From assembly GCA_905221605.1 (NCBI GenBank), contig CAJNDS010002459.1:114501-178500 (forward strand): a DNA stretch of 64,000 bases, in the 5' to 3' direction. This DNA is from Symbiodinium natans (lineage: Eukaryota > Sar > Dinophyceae > Suessiales > Symbiodiniaceae). Shown here piece after piece: positions 10,230-22,005 of this stretch. A program made the translations under genes and the position numbers. The first letter of the stretch is position 1. Every line of letters begins with the position of its first letter. The notes beneath the pieces were generated by a model. That model ran no database searches and was not told the origin of the DNA. It worked only from the letters and a program-made list of their open reading frames with translations.

Positions 10230-13200
10230 GAGGAACAGCGCGCCTTGCAGTGCAGCTCTTGCAGCATCTCGCTTCTCCTCCTGGGCAAGAACCTGTTGTG
10301 CACCTGCAGCACCACAGCCAGCATCTACCGCTGCTGTTTTCTCCGCGAACCAGCTTCAGGACTCAAAAGGCTGCGGCCCTCCAAGCGATCGAAGTCCGGA
10401 GCCCATTCCAAGGCTTCCTGAAAGCATGAAAAAAACTATGAAAGCTAAGACAACTAAGATTCCAAATTCGATACTAGCAGCGACATCAGGTCGCGAGAAA
10501 TACACACCACCCCATTGTGGATGCTACATAGCGGGAAGACACATCAGCGGCGGAATTACACATCAGGACAAACAGGCAACATGGGTAGAACTGCCGGATT
10601 TGCTGCGGACGCCAGTGTTTTCAGCATGTTTTCAGTGTATTTTCACTATGTTTCAACAGCTAGTCATCAGTGAGATGCTAGAAAGTCAACTATCTGAGGA
10701 ATCCCACATTCGATTAAACCTAAACTGCCCGGGGGTTGGTCGAGTTGTCGCGGCGGCGATCAGGGTGACCGAGACCACCCCCAGCAATCGTCCGCTACTT
10801 AACTCGCAAGTCTAGGGTTGTAAGCACTGCCAACATGCAAAAGACCATGTAGATGCTGTGTAAATGACGACGAGGCCGACTTCGACGCAGCAAGAGATTT
10901 GCCCTGGAAAATGCAGTTCCCCAATGTGGACGCCGATCCATGACAACGAGGCCGACTTTGACCAATCAAGAGATATACTCTGGGGAATGCAGTTCCCCAA
11001 TGTGGACGCAGATCGATGCTTTAAAAAACCGAGCGATGCGAAATACAACGACTGCGTGTAGCAAGTTGTTGCTGGTCACTGTCCATGCTGCCACACACTT
11101 GCCACACACACTGATATGCCTTGACACACTCAGAGATACGCTGACAACAGCGCCCCCAGCCTCAACCGCCGCCCGCAGTTTGTGGCAAGCCACCCGGCCC
11201 GTCAGCGCCTGTGGCTCCGTCAAGCATGTAGAGCTGTGTCTGCAGCTGTTGGTCTTTTTCTTCCGCAAACACCCGTTGCTTGGGTGCTTCGGGGGTTGAG
11301 CTGACCTTCGCCGGCAGCTTCCTAGACAGCATGGGCGTCTGAATAGTCCATCCAGTCCGGAGACGAGCTCCGTCCAATGAGCACGCATGCAGTGCAGATA
11401 GTCTTCAAGTTGTGTAGCCAGCACGATGAAGACGAGCTGCTCCCACAAATATGCGGTTCCACATAGTGTGTTGGCTGATGAGACTGCAATTCAGGGATCT
11501 TCCTACCTTCCGGCACACATTGCCGCATCACACATACCGGGCCGGAGGAAGCTGCAGTGAAGTTGGAGGCAGAGGATATGCCGAAGTGCACAGCTTGCGC
11601 GTGCCAGGTCAGAGATCTGTTCTCCCGTTCGCGTGCAGCAGACTTTGCTGCGTGGGAAGTGCAAATGAAGCTATGAGCTCGGACGACGGAGCCCTACTTC
11701 GCCAGGAAGCCGAAGCAGGCGCTGCATGCGCAGCCTCTTTGACACAAAGAGGCAGTGCGTGCTTCGGCTCCCTGACGAACAAGGTCTTCGTCTGAGCTCG
11801 TAGCTTCAGGGTCGGGGATCTCTGTCGTCAGGGCCATCCGTGAACCGTATACGAGATCAAGCCGAGATTACTTTAGTGTGGCAAATGCATGGAAAAACAC
11901 ACACACACACACGTTACATTTGAACCAAAGGAAAGAAAGTGCCTGTAGCACCAGCTCCTCGGCAAGGACTCGGTGTCCCTCTGAGGCTTCCTCGGAATCC
12001 TCCATCTCGCCTTCCCTGAGTGGCTCATATAGGGTTCTTAAGGGAGGAAGGTTCATGGTTACGTACCGCCCTTTGAAGGCCCCCTCCCTTAAGGACCTTA
12101 TACAGCGAATTGAGTCCCACAGAAGCGGCTGATAGTGGCTGCTGCATGGGCAGAAGAACTGGAAATTCAATTTCCACCATCATCCGAGCCCGATCTGAGC
12201 TTGCCACTCTGCTAACCTCAGGGCTTCCTTCAACGCCTCGCTGTCTTTAGATAAAATGCGTAGTATGGATGCTGAAGCACAGTCATGTCATGCTCAAAGC
12301 AAGGCTTGAGAATAGTGCTGCGATGTCTCGCTGCGCAGTCGCCTGCCACACCCACGTAGGGGATTTAAGGGTGCTCTTGCCAGCTCCACCCTCAGCTGGC
12401 GCCTTAGCCAGCTCAGCTCGCGCGAGTCTTTGGCGCTCCTCCAGAAGGGCCTGCAAAAGATGATATTGCCATAGCAACTTATGCTTTCTTTGCACAAAGC
12501 AGCTGAACAGCGACCTCTTCGTAGGGTTCCAGCTCCTCCTCGACTTGTACAGAGTCCAGAGCCCATATCGCATGCCGCATAGCATCATACCCCCCTCATA
12601 TGCCCCACGTCACAGGCACGTGCCAAGCATCTGCCCAAATGGCTCCTCCTCCAGATCAGCCTGGGCAAACTTCAGGGCCTGGCACGAGCAAGAAGGATGC
12701 CCTCTTTGAATAGGGCACCATTGGGGGGGTTTACAATAATCAGGGACCCCTAATATAAACCCCCACATAGTGGGATTCCCTTCATAATAAGGACCCCCAA
12801 TAAGGTAACTAATATCGTAAACCCCCATGTTTCTAGCCTCTGTAGCATTGCAATTCCGGCACCTCCATCAGTGCGTCAATGTTCCTGGACTGCTCTGCCT
12901 GGGAAAGGGCTCGGGTTTGCGAGATGAGGGGGTACCTTATTTGGGTCCTCTTTTTTTTTTTTTTTGGGGGGGGGGGGGGTGGGTTTATGCTAGGGTGCAG
13001 CCTGTGCTGAGTTGTAAAGCTCGCTGGCATGCCCATTTGTGGGTGCCCTGACATGCTCACCCAGCAGCCTACATTACCATGGCCGTTGCGGGCAGGTTGC
13101 TGCTTGCAGCTTCGCAAGGGCAGCCTCGCGCCGCTCCAACTCTTGCAGGACCTCCGCATTCTAGGCGTGCATGTCTGAACTCGAGCGGCTCTAAAGATGC

Positions 13201-13970
13201 CCATTCAGACCTCCTCTGCATCAGCGATGTCATCTTCATCGACTTTCGCATCCTGACTCAGAGTCAGCCTGGTCCACCCATCCACAAAACCTGAGCGACG
13301 CCAGCCTTGGCCCATTTGATGGCCCATCGAAGCTTCTCGGCCTGGCAGAGGGTGGAAAAAAGGGTTCGATCAGTACTATGACCCATGGAAAAGATGTGAG
13401 GTTCATCTGCCCAGATCTCTTTGGGACAGGTCTGCAAAACACATGCAACACATGCGCAAAAAAGCGTGGAAAGCAGATGTAAAAACCTTCCTCAACCTTG
13501 ACAGGCCGGCATCCCGAGCATCGACGGCATCTTCCAGCTTCTCGGCAGCCTCTGATCTAAGCCGCGGTTTGGGGGCGTAGATGGCAAGGATACTTAGGGT
13601 GTCTGATAAGTTGGCTTAGAGGGGGCATGAAAGGCGTCCTCATCCTGCTTCTTGATCTCTTTTTGCGCCTTGCAGCAGCCAGAAGCTGCGCTGAAGCTGT
13701 GCAAGTTGCGGCAAGCCCGCAGCAAGGGCAACATCAGAAGCAGCGAGAGGTGTCTGCTCTCTCTTTGAACAGGAGTTCACAACTGGGCTCCGTGGCATCG
13801 ATCGTCTGCTTCATTTCCATGTGCGTGAGGCCAGCCTTGCCGAGTTGAAAAGTGCTGGAAAGTGCTGCTGTGCAAGGATGAACTGGGCAAACCACCTCCT
13901 GAGCTTTTTCGAGAGCTTCCTTGATGTGGTGTAGACCTTCAACACAATACTCGCGCAAATGAAACACAGA
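10230..13970 (-). CDS. Many-exon coiled-coil protein gene (or two adjacent ones)
   Basis: A run of minus-strand exon-like pieces is rich in Glu, Lys, Ala and Leu. About 13970-13905: GLHHIKEALEKAQEVV. About 13690-13630: GCCKAQKEIKKQDEDAFHAP. About 13560-13493: SEAAEKLEDAVDARDAGLSR. About 13350-13297: QAEKLRWAIKWAKAGVAQ, then a gt donor. About 13165-13080: AEVLQELERREAALAKLQAA. About 12480-12370: LQALLEERQRLARAELAKAP. About 12030-11947: EDSEEASEGHRVLAEELVLQ. About 11330-11160: KQRVFAEEKDQQLQTQLYML. About 10345-10240: AQQVLAQEEKRDAARAALQG. Such patterns indicate long helical coiled coils, as in cytoskeletal or flagellar proteins. No named family is visible, and exon joins were not proven. Confidence 0.45.
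10865..11016. repeat. Tandem duplication, two copies of 76 bp
   Basis: Copies at 10865-10940 and 10941-11016 both start TGACRACGAGGCCGACTT and contain AATGCAGTTCCCCAATGTGG followed by ACGC. They differ at scattered positions, mainly in the middle. Period is exactly 76 bp. It lies among exons of the coiled-coil gene; no coding role is evident. Confidence 0.8.
12723..12826. mobile_element. MITE-like element, second copy of the GGGGGTTTACRATA family
   Basis: About 104 bp bounded by GGGGGGGTTTACAATAAT on the left and, reading inwards from the right on the other strand, CATGGGGGTTTACGATATT. Internal parts carry GGGACCCC and TAATATAAACCCCC, repeating the theme. No clear flanking duplication was seen. 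Same family as 9369-9473 and 31899-31984. Confidence 0.6.
12950..12981. repeat. Homopolymer block T then G
   Basis: A run of about 16 T is followed by about 14 G. It is low-complexity and prone to length error in assembly. Confidence 0.8.
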
Positions 13971-14006
13971 CCAGACTGACCAGAGAAACAGTAAGGACCC
14001 CGCTCT

Positions 14007-15819
14007 TCAGCTTGCGGGCTTGTGCCAAGGCCTCATGGAAGACTCACGCAGCGGATGAAGCGGAGTCGAAGCAAGCTTGAGCGGTTTTCCGGCTTTTTCT
14101 CGCGCACCAGCAGCCTGCTTCACTGCAAAAGCAAACTTCCCAGGATCGACACAAGGCCTCGGATAGTCATGGACGAGGTGCTGTCGCTCTGGCGCGAGCT
14201 TCCACGGTTCATGAATCTCTTCATCTGTCAAGCTGGAGAGCTCTGGAAGCCATTTGCGTAGATAGCGGCCACTCGGATCGTACTGATGGGACTGCTTCAC
14301 CACGTTGAACTTGTTAATCCGGCCCCCTGTCAAGCCAGCAGCAGCAACCCAGTTGCACCAGTTCGAAGTCACATCATAGTCGATCAAGTTCGCTTCAAAC
14401 CACCTCGCACCACGCCTCCAATCTACCTGCAGGTCCCAAATTAAGAAAGACGCCACGTTTTGTCTACCTCTGTTGGACATCCATCCAGTCTGCTTTAGCT
14501 CTCTCATGTTTCCATCCACAAGCGGGTACCCGGTTTGTCCCGTCGTCCACATGGCAAATTCCTCGTCCCCACCAGACCAGTCAAGCCTTTTTCCGCTGAT
14601 GCCGGCCCCATGGAAAATGCGGCTGCCATGCTTCACCGCAACAAACCGGAAGAAATCGCGCACAAGAAGTGCGAACAACAGCCAGTAAGAGGAAGCGGTC
14701 GCAGCTTGCATCTCGTGCTTCCGAAGTGCTTCAAATACCCGTCTCGGCGAAAGACATCCATGAGCAAGCCATGGGGACAGCTTGCTTGAAGCATCGGCAT
14801 CCAGCATGTTGTTCTTCGTTTCAGCGTAGGTGGCCAGGGGCCCGGAGAAGTAATACTCCAGCCGATGCAGGCCAGCACGCTCACCGCCCTTGAACAAGGG
14901 CGCTGCTGGCAGGTCGTCGCCTGACTGCGATGAAGGGAGCGGCATGTCGGCCCAGGATGGCGGATGCCCGACGTCTTTGCAAAACACTGCTGACAGTGGC
15001 AGGGATCCGAGCTCGAGCTCCGGCATACACGGCCGAATCGATAGGCTCGTCTTCGGCTTAGGCAGGTCGAGGTATTCGGGCGGTATAGCATTACAGGCAC
15101 ACTTCAACTCCGGAGCCAGAGTGTTCTTGAAGACCGTAAACGACTCAGGGAGATTGGCAGGGTCAAAGGGCAGGTCTTCAATGTGAAAGAGTGTCGAGCC
15201 CCAGCAGTGCTCCACATCTACCTTTACGGTCTCGAGGCGAGAGCGCAGGCGTTGATCCACGGCTCTCTCTTCAGCAGTGACCTCCTCCTGCGTGATCAAG
15301 GCTGAGCCTGGAGGAAGGAGGTCCGGAAGCACCTCCTCCGGCTTCCCTGTGCGCAGCACCAGGTCGGAGCCCAAACGTTGCAAGTCCGCCCTGAGGGCCA
15401 GCAGCGACTCCCAGAGAAAGCGGGCTCGGAAGGCTCCCATCCTCTCCGTCTCCTCCGGCCATGCAAAGCTCCTGGGATCCAGCACGTAGATTACCAGAGT
15501 CGACCATCCGCGCCTCAGCTGAACTCACAAACACCTCAGAATTTTTCACATTGAGAGCAAAGAGGATGCGTTGGTTTTTCTGATAAGATGTTTGTAAAGG
15601 ACCTTGCATCATCGCAGCGGGGTGGCGTTCGAGATATCTCGGCAACACGATGCAGAACCTCGGATCAGGCTCAATTTGTGGAGCTTTGGGGAGGCAGCAT
15701 ACCAACCGCTACTTTGGTAACCATGCATCTTACAAGGATCTCTTGCAGAAAGAGAACGACAGAATCGTGTACACGTAGGTCGTTCCGAAGCCATCCACAG
15801 ACGATTGGCGAAGGAGCAT
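14007..15819 (-). CDS. Cryptochrome/photolyase family protein, CRY-DASH type
   Basis: Flavoproteins of this family sense blue light or repair cyclobutane dimers, mainly in single-stranded DNA for CRY-DASH. A large exon, about 15500-14007, starts after an intron and reads VIYVLDPRSFAWPEETERMG. An upstream exon at about 15819-15752 begins with an ATG and reads MDAPSPIVCGWLRNDLRVHD, the N-terminal photolyase motif. Numbered from 15485, the FAD region includes ATYAETKNNMLDADASSKLS at about 218-237 and PWLAHGCLSPR at about 238-248. The DASH signature regions are TTGQTGYPLVDGNMRELKQT at about 314-333, GWMSNRGRQNVASFLIWDLQ at about 334-353, and DVTSNWCNW at about 371-379. The frame ends at a normal stop with about 490 residues in the main exon, close to full family length. 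The exon between 15752 and 15500 is not resolved. Confidence 0.9.
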
Positions 15820-15917
15820 CCATGCATCGAAAGCCAGAGCTCCGCTGAGCAAACTGGCCGTCATTAGGTGCTGAGTTCTGGCCTATGAGACGTGCAGTCA
15901 AGCAAAAAGGAGCGGAG

Positions 15918-15955
15918 CGGCCATAAACCCTAAACCCTAAGCCCTGAACCCTAGG
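15918..15955. repeat. Interstitial CCCTAAA tract
   Basis: Short imperfect tract (about four units, including CCCTAAG and CCCTGAA variants) just upstream of the CRY-DASH gene's first exon. Confidence 0.7.
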
Positions 15956-16202
15956 CATCAAAGCTGTGAGACTTCGGGGTGTGGAGGAGCTGGTGTTGGG
16001 GGCATCTTCGGGCTCGGGCTCAAGGGCATTAGCATTCGAAGTTCAAGAGGTCCTATTGGTCCTCAAGGCTCCGGGCCTGAAAGGAAGATATGACCTATCT
16101 GAGCGACAAACTTTTGACAAACTTTTTGGAATGTCAGCCGAAGGAAGGCAGCGAGTCGTAGCAAGTCGGAAGCTCCTGCTGAGACTTGGACTCCACATGC
16201 CT

Positions 16203-16262
16203 GGAACTTCTTCTCCTGCTCAGCAAGCGCCTGGGCATGGTATGGCCGCGGCGCAATGAGCT
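16203..16262 (-). CDS. Probable short exon, unknown
   Basis: Minus strand reads LIAPRPYHAQALAEQEKKFQ and then meets a GC donor (cag|gcatgt). The composition is helical. It belongs to a gene between CRY-DASH and the 16.5-16.8 kb gene, not identified. Confidence 0.35.
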
Positions 16263-16541
16263 AGGGGTACCGACTCAGCATGTTTGGTTCACAGGATGCA
16301 GGGGTTTTGGAGTATTGATACATGGGGGCCCTTAAAGGGCCCTGTTCTATGTTGGGGTGACTTTAGGGGCCTCTCTTCCAGATGGTAACCCATGGTAACC
16401 CTGCCGGAATTTAGAACAAACTCCGCATGTCCTTTCCTGCACAGATCAGCAATCATGTCACAATCTAAACAGAAAGCTTTGTTCTGCGTTGGGCCATGTC
16501 GGCACTCTGAAACTTCGCTACTCCGAGTCATTGCTCGATCA

Positions 16542-16845
16542 CTAAACTTTCAGGCTGGCCACAAACAGCTTGATGCGATCCTCATCACAAAAGCTCGACA
16601 AACAACGCAGTTTAACTTTCCGACCCCACACATGTCCTGGGTATTCCTGAGATCACAGCGCATCCCTCTGCAAGCCGCGCGCGAGACTGTGCAAAAGAGA
16701 TCCTCCAAGAAGCCAGGAAAAAGGCAAGAATTGGCAGCTGATCCCATGGATTCAGTGCCTGATCAGGCCATCGCCACCAGCACCAAAGAAATTGCCGTCG
16801 AGCACCGCCACACCTTGCTCCTCTGCATCATCTTGCTCATAGAGC
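16542..16845 (-). CDS. 3' end of unknown gene, two exons
   Basis: Exon 16845-16759 follows a TTAG acceptor and ends at a GC donor; it reads LYEQDDAEEQGVAVLDGNFF then GAGGDGLI. The terminal exon 16646-16542 follows a TCAG acceptor and reads EYPGHVWGRKVKLRCLSSF, CDEDRIKLFVASLKV, then a TAG stop at 16544-16542. Another short exon may lie between them. No family was recognised. A telomere-like tract at 16862-16939 sits directly upstream, inside the gene's intron or 5' flank. Confidence 0.45.
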
Positions 16846-16861
16846 CTAAGAGTGTCAACTA

Positions 16862-16939
16862 AACACTAAACCCTAAAAACCCTAAAACCCTAAACCCTAA
16901 ACCCTGAACCCGAAACCCTAAACCCTAAACCCTAAACCC
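16862..16939. repeat. Interstitial CCCTAAA telomere-like tract
   Basis: About ten units of CCCTAAA with CCCTGAA and CCCGAAA variants, in CA-rich orientation. Confidence 0.9.
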
Positions 16940-17298
16940 AAGAGTTTGCGTTCTTCCACGGTCCTGCAGCAATCGGTCTGCAAACTCCCCGGAGCTCAAT
17001 CCCGTTCCAGTCACGTTGGCTAGAAGGTACCTGGCACAGACCGCGAAGAAGCTTCCAAGGAATACTCATCTTATATCTGGTGGGATCATGTATTGCACCG
17101 GAAGTGCAAGAGGCAGAGCGCATGTTTCAAATGGCACCCTTCCTGTGGCACAACTTGCGCAAACAGTTTCGGGCTTTGGGCTGAAACAAGGCAGGTGCAC
17201 ATGGCCCCCGCTGGACAGACAGCCACAGAGATGCCAGGTGTGCCCGACAGCTTCTCATACACCAGATCTCGCCTGCACGCTCGCCCGGTCTGCAAAGA

Positions 17299-17690
17299 AG
17301 ACCCCCCGCAAGAGATCCTGGCTTCAAGTTGGGCCCAAGAAGGCCCCTCCGGCGAAATATTCGGCGAAATCTTGGCTTCAAGTTGGGCCCGAGAAACCCC
17401 CCTCCGGCGAAATCTTGGTTTCAAGTTGGGCCCGAGAAGGCCCCCCGGGGCGAAATCTTGGCATCAAGTTGGGCCCAAAAAAACCCCCCTCAGGCCAAAT
17501 CTTGGCTTCAAGTTGGGCCCCAAAAGCCCCCTCGGCAAAAATCTTGGCTTCAAGTTGGGCCCGAGAAGGCCCCCTCCGGCGAAATCTTGGCTTCAAGTTG
17601 AAAGCCTCTCCGGCAAAATCTTGGTTTCAAGTTGGGCCCAAGAAGGCCCCTCCGGCGGGATCTTGGTTTCAAGTTGGGCCCAAGAAGGTA
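17299..17690. repeat. 42-bp tandem array, left copy
   Basis: About nine units with consensus TTGGGCCCGAGAAGGCCCC, TCCGGCGAAATC and TTGGCTTCAAG, period about 42 bp with single-base and few-base length changes. Because 42 is a multiple of three, open frames coding a 14-residue repeat (LQVGPEKAPS-like) appear, but these are by-products of the period, not evidence of a gene. The same array returns at 22006-22280 on the other side of the 41-bp satellite. Confidence 0.9.
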
Positions 17691-17960
17691 GGGATTTTAG
17701 GGTTTAGGTTCAGGACAAGTGCCTGTGGTAAGGTTTGGGGTCCAGGGTTTAAGGTTTAGGGTCAGGGTTTAGGGTTTAGGTACATACCCCATAAAAGTTG
17801 TTAACCTTTTCGTGGCCTGAAAAATGGTTTAGGGTTTAGGGCGTAGAGAGGAATTTTAGGGTTTAGGGTTTCGGGTACGTTCGGAGGGCTCTCTTCCCTA
17901 ATGATAAGCAAATAAGGTTCGGAGGGGCTTTTTCCCGAATGATATCCAAATAAGGTTCGG
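17691..17960. repeat. TTTAGGG tracts between two satellite arrays
   Basis: Repeated TTTAGGG and close variants at 17695-17782 and 17826-17872 mark the left junction between the 42-bp array and the 41-bp satellite. Two copies of a unit containing AAATAAGGTTCGG follow, at about 17910 and 17949. Confidence 0.8.
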
Positions 17961-20900
17961 CGTTGGCCCGAAGCTGAGTTTCAAGTTTAACACGCTTTCA
18001 ACCCTGGCCCGAATCTGGGTTTCAAGTTTAGCACGTTTGCAACCCTGGCCCGAATCTGGGTTTCAAGTTCAACACACTTGGCCCGAATCTGGGTTTCAAG
18101 TTCCACACGCTTTCAACCCTGACCCGAATCTGGGTTTCAAGTTTAGATAACACGCTTTCAACCTTAACCCTAGGAGTTTAAGTTCTAGTTTGGCCCGAAG
18201 CTGGGTTTCAAGTTTAACACGCTTTCAACCCTGGCCCGAATCTGGGCTTCAAGTTTAGCACGCTTGCAACCCTGGCCCGAATCTGGGTTTCAAGTTCAAC
18301 ACACTTGGCCCGAATCTGGGTTTCAAGTTCCACACGCTTTCAACCCTGACCCGAATCTGGGTTTCAAGTTTAGATAACACGCTTTCAACCTAGTTTGGCC
18401 CGAAGCTGAGTTTCAAGTTAAACACGCTTTCAACCCTGGCCCGAATCTGGGTTTCAAGTTTAGCACGCTTGCAACCCTGGCCCGAATCTGGGTTTCAAGT
18501 TTAACACACTTGGCCCGAATCTGGGTTTCAAGTTCCACACGCTTTCAACCCTGACCCGAATCTGGGTTTCAAGTTTAGATAACACGCTTTCAACCTTAAC
18601 CCTAGAGCTTAAGTTCTAGTTTGGCCCGAAGCGAGTTTCAAGTTTAAAACGCTTTCAACCCTGGCCCGAATCTGGGTTTCAAGTTTAGCACGCTTGCAAC
18701 CCTGGCCCGAATCTGGGTTTCAAGTTTAAGACACTTGGCCCGAATCTGGGTGTCAAGTTCCACACGCTTTCAACCCTGACCCGAATCTGGGTTTCAAGTT
18801 TAGATAACACGCTTTCAACCTTAACCCTAGAGTTTAAGTTCTAGTTTGGCCCGAAGTGAGTTTCAAGTTTAACACGCTTTCAACCCTGGCCCGAATCTGG
18901 GTTTCAAGTTTAGCACGCTTGCAACCCTGGCCCGAATCTGGGTTTCAAGTTCCACACGCTTTCAACCCTGACCCGAATCCGGGTTTCAAGTTTAGATAAC
19001 ACGCTTTCAACCTTAACCCTAGAGGTTAAGTTCTAGTTTGGCCCGAAGCTGAGTTTCAAGTGTAACACGCTTTCAACCCTGGCCCGAATCTGGGTTTCAA
19101 GTTTAGCACGCTTGCAACCCTGGCCCGAATCTGGGTTTCCAAGTTTAACACACTTGGCCCGAATCTGGGTTTCAAGTTCCACACGCTTTCAACCCTGACC
19201 CGAATCTGGGTTTCAAGTTTAGATAACACGCTTTCAACCTTAACCCTAGAGTTTAAGTTCTAGTTTGGCCCGAAGCTGAGTTTCAAGTTTAACACGCTTT
19301 CAACCCTGGCCCGAATCTGGGTTTCCAAGTTTAACACACTTGGCCCGAATCTGGGTTTCAAGTTCCACACGCTTTCAACCCTGACCCGAATCTGGGTTTC
19401 AAGTTTAAGACGCTTTCAACCTTAACCCTAGAGTTTGAGTTCTAGTTTGGCCCGAAGCTGAGTTTCAAGTTTAACACGCTTTCAACCCTGGCCCGAATCT
19501 GGGTTTCAAGTTTAACACACTTGGCCCGAATCTGGGTTTCAAGTTCCACACGCTTTCAACCCTGACCCGAATCTGGGTTTCAAGTTTAGATAACACGCTT
19601 TCAACCTTAACCCTAGAGTTTCAGTTCTAGTTTGGCCCGAAGCTGAGTTTCAAGTTTAACACGCTTTCAACCCTGGCCCGAATCTGGGTTTCAAGTTTAA
19701 CACACTTGGCCCGATTCTGGGTTTCAAGTTCCACACGCTTTCAACCCTGACCCGAATCTGGGTTTCAAGTTTAGATAACACGCTTTCAACCTTAACCCTA
19801 GAGTTTAAGTTCTAGTTTGGCCCGAAGTGAGTTTCAAGTTTAACACGCTTTCAACCCTGGCCCGAATCTGGGTTTCAAGTTTAGCACGCTTGCAACCCTG
19901 GCCCGAATCTGGGTTTCAAACTTAACACACTTGGCCCGGATCTGGGTGTCAAGTTCCACACGCTTTCAACCCTGACCCGAATCCGGGTTTCAAGTTTAGA
20001 TAACACGCTTTCAACCTTAACCCTAGAGTTTAAGTGCTAGTTTGGCCGAAAGCTGAGTTTCAAGTGTAACACGCTTTCAACCCTGGCCCGAATCTGGGTT
20101 TCAAGTTTAGCACGCTTGCAACCCTGGCCCGAATCTGGGTTTCCAAGTTTAACACACTTGGCCCGAATCTGGGTTTCAAGTTCCACACGCTTTCAACCCT
20201 GACCCGAATCTGGGTTTCAAGTTTAGATAACAGGCTTTCAACCTTAACCCTAGAGTTTAAGTTCTAGTTTGGCCCGAAGCTGAGTTTCAAGTCTAACACG
20301 CTTTCAACCCTGGCCCGAATCTGGGTTTCCAAGTTTAACACACTTGGCCCGAATCTGGGTTTCAAGTTCCACACGCTTTCAACCCTGACCCGAATCTGGG
20401 TTTCAAGTTTAACACGCTTTCAACCTTAACCCTAGAGTTTAAGTTCTAGTTTGGCCCGAAGCTGAGTTTCAAGTTTAACACGCTTTCAACCCTGGCCCGA
20501 ATCTGGGTTTCCAAGTTTAACACACTTGGCCCGAATCTGGGTTTCAAGTTCCACACGCTTTCAACCCTGACCCGAATCTGGGTTTCAAGTTTAACACGCT
20601 TTCAACCTTAACCCTAGAGTTTAAGTTCTAGTTTGGCCCGAAGCTGAGTTTCAAGTTTAACACGCTTTCAACCCTGGCCCGAATCTGGGTTTCAAGTTTA
20701 ACACACTTGGCCCGAATCTGGGTTTCAAGTTTAAGACACTTGGCCCAAATCTGGGTTTCAAGTTTAACACGCTTTCAACCCTGGCCCGAATCTGGGCTTC
20801 AAGTTCAACACGGTTTCAACCCTGGCCCTGGCCCGAATCTGGGTTTCAAGTTTAACACGGTTTCAACCCTGGCCCGAATCTGCGGTTCAAGTTTAACACG

Positions 20901-22005
20901 GTTTCAACCCTGGCCCGAATCTGGGTTTCAAACTTAACACACTTGGCCCGAATCTGGGTGTCAAGTTCCACACGCTTTCAACCCTGGCCTGAATTTGGGC
21001 TTCAAGTTTGGCACGGTTTCAACCCTGGCCCGAATCTGGGTTTCAAGTTTAACACGCTTTCAACTTTCAACCTTAACCCTACAGTTCAAGTTCTGGTTTG
21101 GCAGGAAGCTGAGTTTCAAGTTCAACACGCTTTCAACCCTGGCCCGGATCTGGGTTTCAAGTTTAACATCCTTGGCCCGAATCTGGGTTTCAAGTTTAAC
21201 ACGATTCCAACCCTGGCCCGAATCTGAGCACGCTTTCAATCCTGGCCCTGGCCCGAATCTGGGTTTCAACTTCAACACGCTTTCAACCCTGGCCCGAATC
21301 TGGGTTGCAAGTGTAACACGGCTTCAACCCTGGCCCGATTCTGCTTCAAGTTTAAGGCACTTGGCCCGAATCTGGGTTTCAAGTTTAACACGCTTTCAAC
21401 CTTGGCCCGAATCCGGGCTTCCAATTTAACACGGCTTCACCCTGGCCCGAATCTGGGTTTCAAGTTTAACACACTTGCCCCGAAACTGAGATTCAAGTTC
21501 AACACGCTTCAACCCTGGCCCGAATCTGGGTTGCAAGTTTAACACGCTTTCAACCTTAAACCTACAGTCTAAGTTCTAGTTTGGCTCGAAGATGGGTTTC
21601 GAAACGCTTTTCAACTCTGGCCCGGATCTGGGCTTCAAGTTCAATGCGCTTTCAACCCTGGCCCGAATCTGGGCTTCAAGTTTAACACGCTGTCAACCCT
21701 GGCCCGAATCTGGGTTTCAAGTTTAACAGGCTTTCAACCCTGACCCCAACCTGGGTTTCCATGTAACACGGTTTCAACCCTGGCCCGAATGTGAGTTTCA
21801 AGTTTAACACACTTGGCCCGAATCTGGGTTTCAAGTTCCACACGCTTTCAACCCTGACCCGAATCTGGGTTTCAAGTGTAAGACGCTTTCAACCTTAACC
21901 CTACGGTTTAAGTTCTAGTTTGGCCCGAAGCTGAGTTTCAAGTTCAACACGCTTTCAACCCTGGCCCGAATCTGGGTTTCAAGTTTAGCACACTTGGCCC
22001 GAATG
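17960..22005. repeat. 41/33-bp satellite with higher-order structure
   Basis: About 4 kb of tandem DNA. The main monomer is 41 bp (GGCCCGAATCTGGGTTTCAA, GTTTAACACGCTTTCAACCC, T). A 33-bp short form ends ...GTTTAACACACTT. Monomers are grouped into higher-order units, each opened by TAGTTTGGCCCGAAGCTGAG and closed by AACCTTAACCCTAGAGTTTA. Unit starts at 18618, 18842, 19034, 19261, 19443, 19628, 19813, 20038, 20265, 20448 and 20629 give lengths of 224, 192, 227, 182, 185, 185, 225, 227, 183 and 181 bp. These are two size classes differing by about one monomer. After 20700 the order becomes irregular and monomers are more divergent. No gene is supported inside. Confidence 0.95.

Noticed and set aside
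10039-10815. Plus-strand frame of 258 codons
   Set aside because: Ser/Ala-rich without motifs; the minus strand of the same DNA reads as a coiled-coil exon (AQEEKRDAARAALQG).
16260-16390. Further copy of the GGGGGTTTACGATA element
   Set aside because: It has G-rich words and a GGGCCCTTAAAGGGCCC palindrome, but the diagnostic terminal core is missing.
17016-17759. Plus-strand frames of up to 247 codons coding a 14-residue repeat
   Set aside because: They exist because the 42-bp unit is a multiple of three; all frames are open and there is no start context or domain.
20707-21429. Plus-strand frames in the 41-bp satellite (ARIWVSSLTRF-type repeats)
   Set aside because: The period is not a multiple of three, the frames shift between monomers, and they are products of the satellite.
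17960-22005. CRISPR-like array
   Set aside because: No unique spacers between repeats; it is a head-to-tail satellite in a eukaryotic setting.
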